NCBI GenBank assembly: GCA_035494735.1
Contig: DATJGS010000003.1
Span: 27,184 to 91,183, forward strand
Source: DATJGS01 sp035494735
GTDB taxonomy: Bacteria; Eisenbacteria; RBG-16-71-46
Direction of reading: 5' to 3'
Length of the DNA: 64,000 bases
The notes beneath the pieces were generated by a model that worked only from the letters and a program-made list of their open reading frames with translations, had not been told where the DNA came from and searched no databases. A program made the position numbers and the translations under genes. This document shows, piece by piece, positions 7,463-15,638 of this stretch (the first letter of the stretch is position 1; each line of letters opens with the position of its first letter).

Positions 7463-10456
7463 CTATCGGACGAACACGACGAGGTTACCCGTCGTCGCCG
7501 TGACCTTGACGCCCACTGCGAAGTCCGCCAGATAAGGCGGCAACGGCGTCACCGGCTTCACGCCGTAATTGAAGTTGTTGATCGTCAGAGCGGGCACCAT
7601 GTTCGTGATCGTTCCCGCGGAGGGATCGGTCGGACTCAGAGGCAGCAGCCCCGAGTCCATGAAGTACAGGCGCAAGGCGCCGACGAACGAGGCCGCGTCG
7701 GCACGCGTGCCGCAGATGATGTCCTGGTGCGTGCTGCCGCCCATGTCGGCGACCGCGAGCGACATCGGGAAGCCCGGCGTGTCGACGGTGCGCACGTTCG
7801 AGAACGCGAACACGCCGGCCGTCGTGGTGTTGCGATACTGAATGAGGTGCCCGGTCGTCGCGCTGGTCTGCGTGCCGACCACGACGTCGATCTTGCCGTC
7901 GCCGTCGAAGTCGCCGCAGGCCAGCGACGTGACCGCCTCGGTCGCGAGTGTGATGCCGGTCTGGTAGATGAAGCGCAGGCCGTTCACCTTGCTGACGTTC
8001 TTGAACGCCATCACCTGGCCACTGAACCCGGTGGTGTGTGTGCCCACGATCAGGTCGCGGCGGCCGTCGCCGTCGATGTCGGCCAGCGCCATGGCGGTCA
8101 CTTCGCCGAGCACGTTGCCCGGAATGCCGCCCGACGACGGATACGTCTCCTGGCGCGAATACGTCGGCGTCGCCGCGTTGTTGCTCATCCACACTTCGAA
8201 CGTGCCCTGGCCGGCCGTCGGCGACTTCGTGCCGACGATGATGTCGACCTGGTCGGCGCCGGCGCCGCCCGCGCAGTCCATGGTCAGCACCGCCTGCACG
8301 TCGCCCTGATCGTTCGTGCGGTAGTTCTGCCCGGCGCTGTACGTGTTCGCGAAGAAGCCTTCGTTGGGATTGCCCTGGTCGAACCACACGAAGAAATTGC
8401 CCGATGGCGTCGTGCTCAACTTCGTGCCCGTCACCAGGTCGAGACGCGCCTTGGGCGTGGAGGCGTCCAGCGTGTCCAGCGCCATGCACGTCACGGACTG
8501 AGGCGCGAGGCGCGTGTAGTCGGCGGAAGCCGCGAACAGCGGAGTCGAGTCGTATTGGTTGAACCAGACCGAAATGTTGTCGCTGCCGCCCGCGTCGGCG
8601 CCCAGCACGAGGTCCGCGTCGTGGCGCGCGTTCTGCGTCTGATTGCCGTTGTAGTCCTGCTCGATCAGGTCGCCGCTCGCGAGGCTGAGCACGCGGCTCG
8701 CGTTCAGCGTGATTCGCTGGAACGAGCTCATGCCGAAGTTCTGACCGCTGATGGTCTGCGCGGCCTGCAGCCAGATCGGGCCGACGCTCGTCGTCGTGGT
8801 CGGGAAGAAGCCGGTGGGCACGATGGCCATCGCGTACAGCGCCTGCGTGTGAGGCGGATCGTTGATCGGAACGTTGCTGATCGAGTAATTGCCGCTCGCG
8901 TCGGTGTAGGCGTAGCCCTTGACCGTGAGGCCGCCGTCCGGCGTGATGCCGACCCACACGTTCTGGATGCCCGCTTCGCCCGCGTCCTTGACGCCGTTCT
9001 TGTTGTTGTCCGTGTACACGGAGCCCGAGATCGTGCCGACCTGGCCCTTCAGGATGCCGAACGCGATCGACGCGGAGTCGCCGTTCAGCATGGTGCTCGT
9101 GAACGGATTGGGCGACGTGACGCTGGACGATTCGGGCGCGGTCACCGTGCAGCTCCACGCGCCGGCGTTCGCGAACAACCGGACCTTGCCGCTGCTGTTC
9201 GTGATCGCCGTTTGCGCCGGGGGCGTCAGGGAGACCAGAACGTTCGAAATCGGATCCTCGCCCGGCTGCTGCGTGCCGTTGCCGTTGACGTCGTTGAACA
9301 CGAGCGCGGTGACGAAGCCGCCCGGCGTCGCGACGTCCGCGAAGTTGTGTGTCGTGCCGGGCGGGAGGACGCACACGAAGCTGTCGGGCGTCGTGAAGTT
9401 CTGGTAGCCGGCGGCCGACGTGTGCTTGAGCGCGTAACTGCCCGCCGGCGCGCGGAGCATGAAGAACCCCGACCCGTCGGTATAGGTCTGCAGCATGGGG
9501 CCGAGCTTGACGGAGGTGTTCGGGATGCCCGGCTCGCCCACGTCCTTGTTGTGGTTCGAGTTGAGGTCGTTGAACACGTAGCCGCTGACCCCGTACTCGG
9601 GCTGTCCGAAGTCGGGGATGTTGCGCAGGGAATTCACGGTCGTGCTGAGCGTCGACGACGCGTATTGGCCGCGCGAGTCCGGCTTGGACGAGGCCGCGGT
9701 CACGTTGATGGTCACGCGTTGGATGTCGTTGAGCCGCGCGACCGGCACCGGCCCGTTCGCCCAGTCGTACGGCGTGTTCATGCCCTTCATGTACACCTGG
9801 AACATCGGCTGCGTGCCGTTGCCCGGCTTCTTGACGAGCGCGACGCGCTCCGTCCACGGGCCGTTGTTCCCGGCCACGTCGCCGGTCGAGTCGCCGTACA
9901 CCTGGCGCACGAGTTCGTAGTCCTGGGGATTCGGCGAGCGTCGCGCGTCGATGCCGTTCGGGTCCTGCCAGTCCACCGAGTCGATGACGCCGTCGTTGTT
10001 CACGTCGAGCGTCCAGCGCACCATTTCGGCACCCGTGCGGTACTTGCTGCTCGGGGCCCAGGCCGTGCCGTTGAGCGGATACGGCTTCGGGCTGCCGGCC
10101 GGATCGTAGGCGGTCGTATCGCGCGTCCCGATGTCGCCGATGAAGTTCGCGTTCACGAGGATCTGCAGCGAGTCGACGTAGGCGATCGCGGGCTGCGGCG
10201 TCGGCGCCGTCTCGTCCGCGCCGTAACCCGCGCAGCGGATGTCGTGCGCCATCATGTCGATGGCCACGCGCGCCATCTGCGTCGCCTCCACGCGCTGCGT
10301 GATCTCGGTCTTGTTGTGGCTCGCCGAATACAGGACCACCGTGAGCGCGCCCACGACGAGGGCGAGCACCACGAGCGTGATCATCAGCTCGATGAGCGTG
10401 AAGCCACGCGCCGAGCGGAGCGAACGAAGTCGTGCGGGGACGGACGGGCCGTGCAT
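7463..10456 (-). CDS. Giant PilW-like minor pilin with SdrD_B and VCBS/FG-GAP repeats
   Basis: 997 residues. A class III prepilin signal is clear: SARG-FTLIEL, cleavage expected after Gly18, with Glu at position 5 of the mature form, followed by a hydrophobic helix and a PilW-like region (MARVAIDMMAHDIRCAGYG). From about residue 290 come three SdrD_B/Cna-B-like modules, each opening with a VFNDLN, VFNDVNGNG or VYTDNNKNG calcium-loop-like motif and ending in a G-x-Y strand. From about residue 600 to the end are four or more beta-propeller VCBS/FG-GAP repeats (DIDGDGRRDLIVGT, DFDGDGKIDVVVGT, DMGGSTHQDIICGT). The start has GAGG 8 bases upstream. Ordinary PilW proteins have about 200-350 residues, so this is a pilin fused to an adhesin-like module. 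A role at the pilus tip is inference. Confidence 0.85.
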   Translation of the reverse strand: MHGPSVPARLRSLRSARGFTLIELMITLVVLALVVGALTVVLYSASHNKTEITQRVEATQMARVAIDMMAHDIRCAGYGADETAPTPQPAIAYVDSLQILVNANFIGDIGTRDTTAYDPAGSPKPYPLNGTAWAPSSKYRTGAEMVRWTLDVNNDGVIDSVDWQDPNGIDARRSPNPQDYELVRQVYGDSTGDVAGNNGPWTERVALVKKPGNGTQPMFQVYMKGMNTPYDWANGPVPVARLNDIQRVTINVTAASSKPDSRGQYASSTLSTTVNSLRNIPDFGQPEYGVSGYVFNDLNSNHNKDVGEPGIPNTSVKLGPMLQTYTDGSGFFMLRAPAGSYALKHTSAAGYQNFTTPDSFVCVLPPGTTHNFADVATPGGFVTALVFNDVNGNGTQQPGEDPISNVLVSLTPPAQTAITNSSGKVRLFANAGAWSCTVTAPESSSVTSPNPFTSTMLNGDSASIAFGILKGQVGTISGSVYTDNNKNGVKDAGEAGIQNVWVGITPDGGLTVKGYAYTDASGNYSISNVPINDPPHTQALYAMAIVPTGFFPTTTTSVGPIWLQAAQTISGQNFGMSSFQRITLNASRVLSLASGDLIEQDYNGNQTQNARHDADLVLGADAGGSDNISVWFNQYDSTPLFAASADYTRLAPQSVTCMALDTLDASTPKARLDLVTGTKLSTTPSGNFFVWFDQGNPNEGFFANTYSAGQNYRTNDQGDVQAVLTMDCAGGAGADQVDIIVGTKSPTAGQGTFEVWMSNNAATPTYSRQETYPSSGGIPGNVLGEVTAMALADIDGDGRRDLIVGTHTTGFSGQVMAFKNVSKVNGLRFIYQTGITLATEAVTSLACGDFDGDGKIDVVVGTQTSATTGHLIQYRNTTTAGVFAFSNVRTVDTPGFPMSLAVADMGGSTHQDIICGTRADAASFVGALRLYFMDSGLLPLSPTDPSAGTITNMVPALTINNFNYGVKPVTPLPPYLADFAVGVKVTATTGNLVVFVR

Positions 10457-10458
10457 GG

Positions 10459-10869
10459 CTATCGCCTCAGGTAGGTGGTGGCCGTGACCTGCCGCGTGCC
10501 CTGGAGGGTCCAGGAAACGGTGACGTCCACGCGCTTCAGGTTGTCCAGCGGGGTCGCCAGCGTGGTGACCTGATAGAAGCGATGCCACTGGCCGCTGGAG
10601 CCCAGATTCTCGGTGGCGCTGCCCGCGGGATGCCGGCCGTCGGTCATGTTCGCGTCCGACCACGTGTAGCCTTCCATCTCCTCGAGCTTCTGCTGCGCGT
10701 AGTAATTGGCCGTGGACGTCATGCGATCGCGCAGCTGTCCGCGCGATCCGGCCGGGAACAGCCCGCCGATCGCCAGCACGCCGACCGTCATCACGACGAG
10801 CGCGATGAGCAACTCGACGAGCGACATGCCGCGCTCGGAGCGCGGCGCGATGCGCGGATACGTGTTCAT
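10459..10869 (-). CDS. pilV: PilV-like minor pilin
   Basis: 136 residues. The class III signal reads SERG-MSLVELLIALVVM, with Glu5 present; the following GVLAIGGLFPAG is typical of PilV/GspI proteins. AGGGAGA is placed correctly before the ATG. The stop lies 2 bases before the start of the large PilW-like gene, so the two are coupled. The globular part ends in a beta-rich WTLQGTRQVTATTYLRR, compatible with a small pseudopilin head. Confidence 0.87.
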   Translation of the reverse strand: MNTYPRIAPRSERGMSLVELLIALVVMTVGVLAIGGLFPAGSRGQLRDRMTSTANYYAQQKLEEMEGYTWSDANMTDGRHPAGSATENLGSSGQWHRFYQVTTLATPLDNLKRVDVTVSWTLQGTRQVTATTYLRR

Positions 10870-10877
10870 GGCTCTCC

Positions 10878-11315
10878 CTAGTCCTGCACCAGGCCGGACA
10901 ACTGGACGCTGACGGTGTCGCGGTTGCCGCGCCGGTTCTGCAGCACGATCAGCCCCGCGGCGGGCGCGGTGTACGTGCAACGGCCGTCGCGCTGCATCGT
11001 GTACCAGCCGCCGACCATCCCGGACGTGAACGTGACTCCGGTGGGGAGCGTCCACTGCGTCGAAATCCCGCTCGGGTAGTGGATGTGGTACTGCGTCGAG
11101 GTCACGAAATGCACCGGCTGCGGGATGCCCGTGGCCAGCGCCTTCTCGCGCGCCAGGCGGATCTGCGCCGCCACGTTTTGCGTCGCGCCCTGCAGCTGGA
11201 AGGTCTGGTTCATCTTCTGGAACCCCGGAATGGCAAACGTCAGGACGAGGCCGAGGATGAGCAGCGTCACGGCCATCTCGACGAGCGTGAAACCCGAGTG
11301 CGAGGTGCGGTTCAT
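10878..11315 (-). CDS. GspH/FimT-type pseudopilin
   Basis: 145 residues with a short prepilin leader, MNRTSHSG, cleaved before FTLVEMAVTLLILGLVLTFA (Glu5 present), then IPGFQKMNQTFQLQGATQNV and an IRLAREKALATG motif characteristic of the GspH/FimT family. It is the first gene of the four-gene minor pilin operon and lies 8 bases before pilV. Minor pilins of this class form the priming complex at the tip of type IV pili or type II secretion pseudopili; no core pilus ATPase or PilC gene lies in this window, so the assembly machine must be elsewhere. Confidence 0.87.
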   Translation of the reverse strand: MNRTSHSGFTLVEMAVTLLILGLVLTFAIPGFQKMNQTFQLQGATQNVAAQIRLAREKALATGIPQPVHFVTSTQYHIHYPSGISTQWTLPTGVTFTSGMVGGWYTMQRDGRCTYTAPAAGLIVLQNRRGNRDTVSVQLSGLVQD

Positions 11316-11338
11316 GGAATAAAGTCCCTACCGGATGA

Positions 11339-11354
11339 AGCAGCGGACATGCCA
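11339..11354 (-). promoter_or_regulatory. Possible sigma-54 promoter of the minor pilin operon
   Basis: The minus strand reads TGGCATGTCCGCTGCT, matching the sigma-54 layout with GG and GC separated by exactly ten bases (consensus TGGCACG-N4-TTGC). It would start transcription about 14 bases before the fimT-like ATG. Two copies of TGCACGAGCC (11360-11369 and 11379-11388) lie upstream. Type IV pilin genes are often sigma-54 dependent, but one match of this length can arise by chance. Confidence 0.4.
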
Positions 11355-11511
11355 CGCCGGGCTCGTGCACCCCCGGGTGGCTCGTGCATCCGGAATCGGC
11401 GCAACGCTCAACGATCTTGAGGAATTTGAATGGAGGCGCGGCGGCCGCGGCGGCTTTCCATGCGCGCGGCACGACCTCGGCGTTGCAGACTGCCCGGCGC
11501 GCACGCCTCGA

Positions 11512-12675
11512 CTAGGGCGTGGGGCGGACCTTCTTGGCGCGATGAATCCGCGGCGCCGGACGCGGTTCGGCGACCGCCAGGAGCGCTTCGGCCAGGGTGG
11601 GGCCCGGACCGTCGCGCTTGGCGAGTCGGGCCGGCCGAGCGGCCGGCTCCGCGACACCGAAGTGCCGCTCGCACAGCGCGTGCAGGGCGGTGGCCGTGAC
11701 CTCGACTCGCGGCAGGCGCGAGCCCGCCGCGTGGAGGCGGCCGAGATCGCGGGCGAACTCAGGCCAGTCCACGTCCCCGGTCGAGCGGTCGTGATCTCCG
11801 TCCGGCAGCAATGCCATTTCCACGAGCAAGTCCCGGACCTGCTCGGGGTCCTCGGGCACGTCGTCCCGAGAGTGTCGAGCGGCCCGCGCCAGCACCTTCC
11901 ACCACGCGTCGCGCGTCAGCCGCTCGTCGAGCGGACGCTCGCGCGGGACCAGACCGGCACAGCGCCCGGCCAGCGCGTAGGGCGCGTCCCAGTCGTCGGC
12001 ATCGGGCGCGGGCGCCAGTCGCGCCGCGACGAATTCGAGGGGATCCACGACCTCGGTCTTCTCCCAGCGCTCGGTCACGTCTCCCGGCAGGCGCACCTCG
12101 AAATGCAGATGCGGCGTCGTCGCGCGCCCGCTCTGGCCCACGCGGGCCAGCGGCGCGTCGGCGCCGACCTGGGCGCCGCGCTTGACGCGGATCGTGCCCT
12201 TCCGCAAGTGCGCGTACACCGTGTAGGCGACCGCGCCCTCGGGCAGTCGGTGCGCGAGCACCACGTGCCATCCGTAGCCTTCCTGCCAGCCGACGTAGGC
12301 GACGAGCCCGGTCGCGGCGGCGTGCACGAGATCGCCGCCGCGACGGTTGCCGAGGTCGGCACCCTGGTGCATGACCGTTCCGTCCTCGCGCCGCTCGACG
12401 CCGCGCAACAGCAGATAGCCGGGCGCGCCGTCACGCGACTCGCGATAGTCGAAGCGATCTCCGACGGGGTAGAGCCACGCGCCGGCCCACGCCCAGCGCG
12501 CGAGACGGGGCGTGTCGAGCGCGAGACGCCCGGCCAACTCGGCGCCGTTCGCGAACTCGGCGAGCGGGCGCTCCGCCGCGCGCGACGCGCACGGCGCGAG
12601 CCAGAGTGGAAGGGAGAGGAGCAAGGCCGCGACGAATCCGGCGCGCGCGGCGCGCCGTCCCGCGACACGGGTCAG
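11512..12675 (-). CDS. Secreted M23 (LytM-type) peptidase
   Basis: 387 residues if translation starts at the CTG at 12675; no ATG or GTG is in frame nearby. That start gives a textbook signal peptide (arginine-rich start, FVAALLLSLPLWLA core, SRA-A cleavage) and overlaps the upstream stop as CTGA. A TTG at 12624 would remove the basic n-region. The catalytic zinc domain lies at about residues 90-205 with H103-x3-D107 (HQGAD) and HLHFE (H189, H191), matching the H-x3-D and H-x-H ligands of lysostaphin-like endopeptidases. A ~180-residue C-terminal region is unrecognised. It probably cleaves peptidoglycan peptides or other glycine-containing peptides in the periplasm. It is co-transcribed with the M6 protease. 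Confidence 0.85.
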   Translation of the reverse strand: MTRVAGRRAARAGFVAALLLSLPLWLAPCASRAAERPLAEFANGAELAGRLALDTPRLARWAWAGAWLYPVGDRFDYRESRDGAPGYLLLRGVERREDGTVMHQGADLGNRRGGDLVHAAATGLVAYVGWQEGYGWHVVLAHRLPEGAVAYTVYAHLRKGTIRVKRGAQVGADAPLARVGQSGRATTPHLHFEVRLPGDVTERWEKTEVVDPLEFVAARLAPAPDADDWDAPYALAGRCAGLVPRERPLDERLTRDAWWKVLARAARHSRDDVPEDPEQVRDLLVEMALLPDGDHDRSTGDVDWPEFARDLGRLHAAGSRLPRVEVTATALHALCERHFGVAEPAARPARLAKRDGPGPTLAEALLAVAEPRPAPRIHRAKKVRPTP

Positions 12676-15491
12676 CGCAGCACCACCACTCGGCTCGCGG
12701 GCGCGGACGAGCCCCGGACCCTCGCGAAGTACACGCCGCTCGACCAGCTGGACGTCTCGGACGCCGACAGCCGCGCGTGGCGCAGCGTGCCGCTTCCTCC
12801 GAACTCGAGCGCGGCCACGCGCCGTCCGGCCAGGTCGAAGAACTCGAGCGGAGGCGCGGCCTCGGCCGCGGGGCCCATCCACCACACGTCGAGGCCCTGG
12901 CCTGAGCGCAGCGGATTCGGCGCCAGCGCGAAGTGCGTGCGCGCGTCGAGCGTCGGGGCGCCGTCCACCGCTGTCGAGGGCGCGGCGTCCAGACGCCGAT
13001 CGCGATTCATGAAGCGCGGCGTGCCGGCGATGTACCGCGTGTACAGCACCGTCACGCTGCCGGGGCTGAGCGCGACGATCTGGGGCGAGACGCCGTCGCC
13101 GTCCGCCGTCGTGCTGATCTCGGTGCTGCGCGCGTCCCATCCTCGATCGGCGAGATAGCGGCGGTAGCGCACCTGCTGCACGGAGCTGATCGTGGATTCG
13201 AACGCGACGTGGATGCCGTCCTTGGGATCGATGGCGAGCGTCGGATGCAGCAGACCGTTGCCCTGCGATTCGAGCAGCGTGTCGCGCAGCCAGGCGTACG
13301 TGCGGAAATCGCGGCGCTGGTAATGGAGTTGGCACAGCCCCGGCGCGGTCTCGAGCCACACCGCGTGCAGCACGTGCGAGCTGTCGACGACCGCCGCCGG
13401 CCCGGTCTGGGCGTGGATCGTGGCCGGCGCGAAGCGGAGCGCCGGGAACAGCCCCGAGTCGGGCGTGAAGCGCGCGAACATCAGACCCTGTGGCGACAGC
13501 GTCCGTTCGGTCCACAGGACGAACGAACGGCCGTTCGCATCCACCGCGAGCGCGGGGGAATCCGGGTCGCCGGTCGGGCTCGAGACGGCGAGCGGGATGC
13601 CGAACGGCGAGGCGTACGTGAACCGCATCAGCATCACGCGCGCCGCGGTGTCGCGATTGATCCAGACCAGCGTCAGCGTGCCGCGCGCGTCATGGCCGAG
13701 ACACGGGCGATAACACGAGCCCGGGCCGTCGACCAGCACCTGCTCCGCCGTCCACGAACCGCCGATGCGCGCGCGATACCAGATCTGCGAGCGGCCGTTG
13801 CGCGTGTCGCGCCACGCCACCGCCAGGTCGCCGCCGCGCAGCACCGCGAGCGTCGGATCGAGCGCGGTCTGGCTCGAGTTCGAGACCTGGAATGGCTGGG
13901 ACCAGCCGCTCGGGCCGCGCGCGTAAAGGATGACCTGGGTCCCGGCGCCGCGCTGCTCGCACTGGACCTCGTACAGGCCGCCGGCGCCGTCGTCGCCCGC
14001 GATCGGGGCGGGGCTCGGGGACAGGACCGGCGCGAACGCGGCGTCGGTGTGGTCCTCGGGCGCGGCCCATCCGGGCGCGCGCACCTGCGCGAGGAAGCGC
14101 GTGTCCGGGCCGATCGGCGTGATGTCGCGCACGGCCACGTTCGTGATCGCGCCCGAGAACATGCGCATGGATGGATTCGTGTCGTCGTCGAGCAGCGTCC
14201 GGTTCGCGGACCCGGGCAGCGGGTCGCCGGCGTCGCCGCGGTTGTGCCCGAGCTGGAGATCGTTCAGTCCGTCACCCTGGAGCAGCGTGAGGCCGGGCGT
14301 GAGGCCGGCGTTGATCCGGTTCGAGGGCAGCAACGCGCCGATTTGCGCGTCGTCGACGTGCGACACCAGCAGTCCTTCCGCCGGGATGTATTGGTCGAAG
14401 CTGAGACGCCGGCGGTTCTCGACGAGGAAATGTTCGGCGTTCGGCTCGCCCTGGAACCACAGATCGACGACCGGTCCGCCGTTTTCGATGGGAGGCAGGA
14501 GCATCGTCTGGTCCTGCGTCGGCCGCACGCTGTTGACCCAGCCGAGGTACAGGAGCGACCAGGCGCCCATGCCGGCCGGAACTTCGGGCGTCAGACCGTT
14601 CGCGCCGTAGCCGCCGCTCGACATGAGCGCCCAGTTCCCGGGCCCCATGTTCGGCGCGCCGCTGGTGCCTCCCGACGTGTCGTAGAGGTCGGGCAGTCCG
14701 AGCGCGTGCCCGAACTCGTGCGTGTACACGCCGATCTCGGAGCGGCGCCCGGGCAGCAGGTACGACATCTCGGGCAGCGTCGAGAAACGGTCGAGGCGCA
14801 TGTACTGCGTCGTCGAGCCCGGCACGAGATCGGTGGTCAGGAACGGATCGCCGAAACGCCAGCCCGTGCTCATGCGCGACGTGATCGACCAGAACGCGTT
14901 GCGGTCGAGGTTCGACTCGCCGCCCACGCCCGCATGGATCACCCACAGCATGTCGACGTAGCCGTCGTGATCCATGTCGTAGTCCGACCAGTTCACCTGC
15001 GACTGGCACGCGAGCAGCGCGTCGCGGATCGCGCCGAACAAGTTGTTCGGCGTGGCCACCGTGCTCAACCCCCAGCTGTTGTAGCCGTAGTAGACATGGT
15101 CGTGGGGCAGGGCCACGACCGCGACCACGTCGCCCTGGACGGTCAGCCGGCCGCCCGAGGCCCAGCGGTAGTAGTCGAACACCGACCCATGCGGCGTGGC
15201 GTGCGTGGTGTCGAACAACTCGAACTGGAAGTCCTGCGGCGTGTACGTCAGCGGCATGTCCGTGAACCCGATCATGATGATCGGGATGTGCCACACCGTC
15301 TGCGCGCTGCTCGTGGAAAGCGGCGAGCGCGCGGGCACCTGGAGCGCGCCATCGGCGAACGCCTGCGCGACTTCCTTGGGCACCGTGCCCGACGGGAACG
15401 GCATGGTGGCGTGCGCGGGGCGCGCCAGCAGCGCGGTCAGCGCAAGGGCGAGACCGGCCAGCGGCCGGCGGAACTTCAGCGGACGACTCAA
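12672..15491 (-). CDS. Secreted M6-family metalloprotease with FlgD/type-IX-like C-terminal domain
   Basis: 939 residues from a TTG start that gives a signal peptide (RRPLAGLALALTALLARPAHA). The catalytic domain has the M6/immune-inhibitor-A motif HEFGHALGLPD at residues 258-268 with a downstream MSSGG Met-turn-like sequence, and an Asp-rich DYDMDHDGYVDML metal loop earlier. The middle third is a beta-propeller-like region with repeated Ser/Trp blade motifs (IWYRARIGGSW, FVLWTERT). The last ~80 residues (LAPNPLRSGQG... LEFFDLAGRRVA ...SGVYFARVRG) form the FlgD-like/T9SS type A sorting module. It is likely exported and surface-released to degrade extracellular protein. Its stop overlaps the M23 gene start. 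Confidence 0.9.
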   Translation of the reverse strand: MSRPLKFRRPLAGLALALTALLARPAHATMPFPSGTVPKEVAQAFADGALQVPARSPLSTSSAQTVWHIPIIMIGFTDMPLTYTPQDFQFELFDTTHATPHGSVFDYYRWASGGRLTVQGDVVAVVALPHDHVYYGYNSWGLSTVATPNNLFGAIRDALLACQSQVNWSDYDMDHDGYVDMLWVIHAGVGGESNLDRNAFWSITSRMSTGWRFGDPFLTTDLVPGSTTQYMRLDRFSTLPEMSYLLPGRRSEIGVYTHEFGHALGLPDLYDTSGGTSGAPNMGPGNWALMSSGGYGANGLTPEVPAGMGAWSLLYLGWVNSVRPTQDQTMLLPPIENGGPVVDLWFQGEPNAEHFLVENRRRLSFDQYIPAEGLLVSHVDDAQIGALLPSNRINAGLTPGLTLLQGDGLNDLQLGHNRGDAGDPLPGSANRTLLDDDTNPSMRMFSGAITNVAVRDITPIGPDTRFLAQVRAPGWAAPEDHTDAAFAPVLSPSPAPIAGDDGAGGLYEVQCEQRGAGTQVILYARGPSGWSQPFQVSNSSQTALDPTLAVLRGGDLAVAWRDTRNGRSQIWYRARIGGSWTAEQVLVDGPGSCYRPCLGHDARGTLTLVWINRDTAARVMLMRFTYASPFGIPLAVSSPTGDPDSPALAVDANGRSFVLWTERTLSPQGLMFARFTPDSGLFPALRFAPATIHAQTGPAAVVDSSHVLHAVWLETAPGLCQLHYQRRDFRTYAWLRDTLLESQGNGLLHPTLAIDPKDGIHVAFESTISSVQQVRYRRYLADRGWDARSTEISTTADGDGVSPQIVALSPGSVTVLYTRYIAGTPRFMNRDRRLDAAPSTAVDGAPTLDARTHFALAPNPLRSGQGLDVWWMGPAAEAAPPLEFFDLAGRRVAALEFGGSGTLRHARLSASETSSWSSGVYFARVRGSSAPASRVVVLR

Positions 15492-15542
15492 GGCGTGTGG
15501 ATGGGCTCCGGTAAGAGTGGGAGAGCCCCGGTCAATGCCTTG

Positions 15543-15573
15543 ACTATCGCACGCCCGGCGCCGCCCCGGTCAA
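15543..15573 (-). promoter_or_regulatory. Possible promoter for the M6/M23 protease operon
   Basis: The minus strand shows TTGACC (15573-15568) and GATAGT (15548-15543) with a 19-base spacer, about 50 bases before the M6 start codon. A second ATTGACCGGGG copy lies downstream at about 15537-15527, making a near duplicate of the -35 region. Confidence 0.35.
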
Positions 15574-15638
15574 GGCATTTCCGCGCCGGGCCGGAACGCT
15601 GGTTCGGCCTTTGGGCCTGTGCTAGCGTGCGTTTCAAC

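Noticed and set aside
7310..10474. Long + strand frame opposite the PilW-like gene
   Set aside because: Arginine-rich low-complexity translation without domains; it mirrors codon bias of the minus-strand gene.
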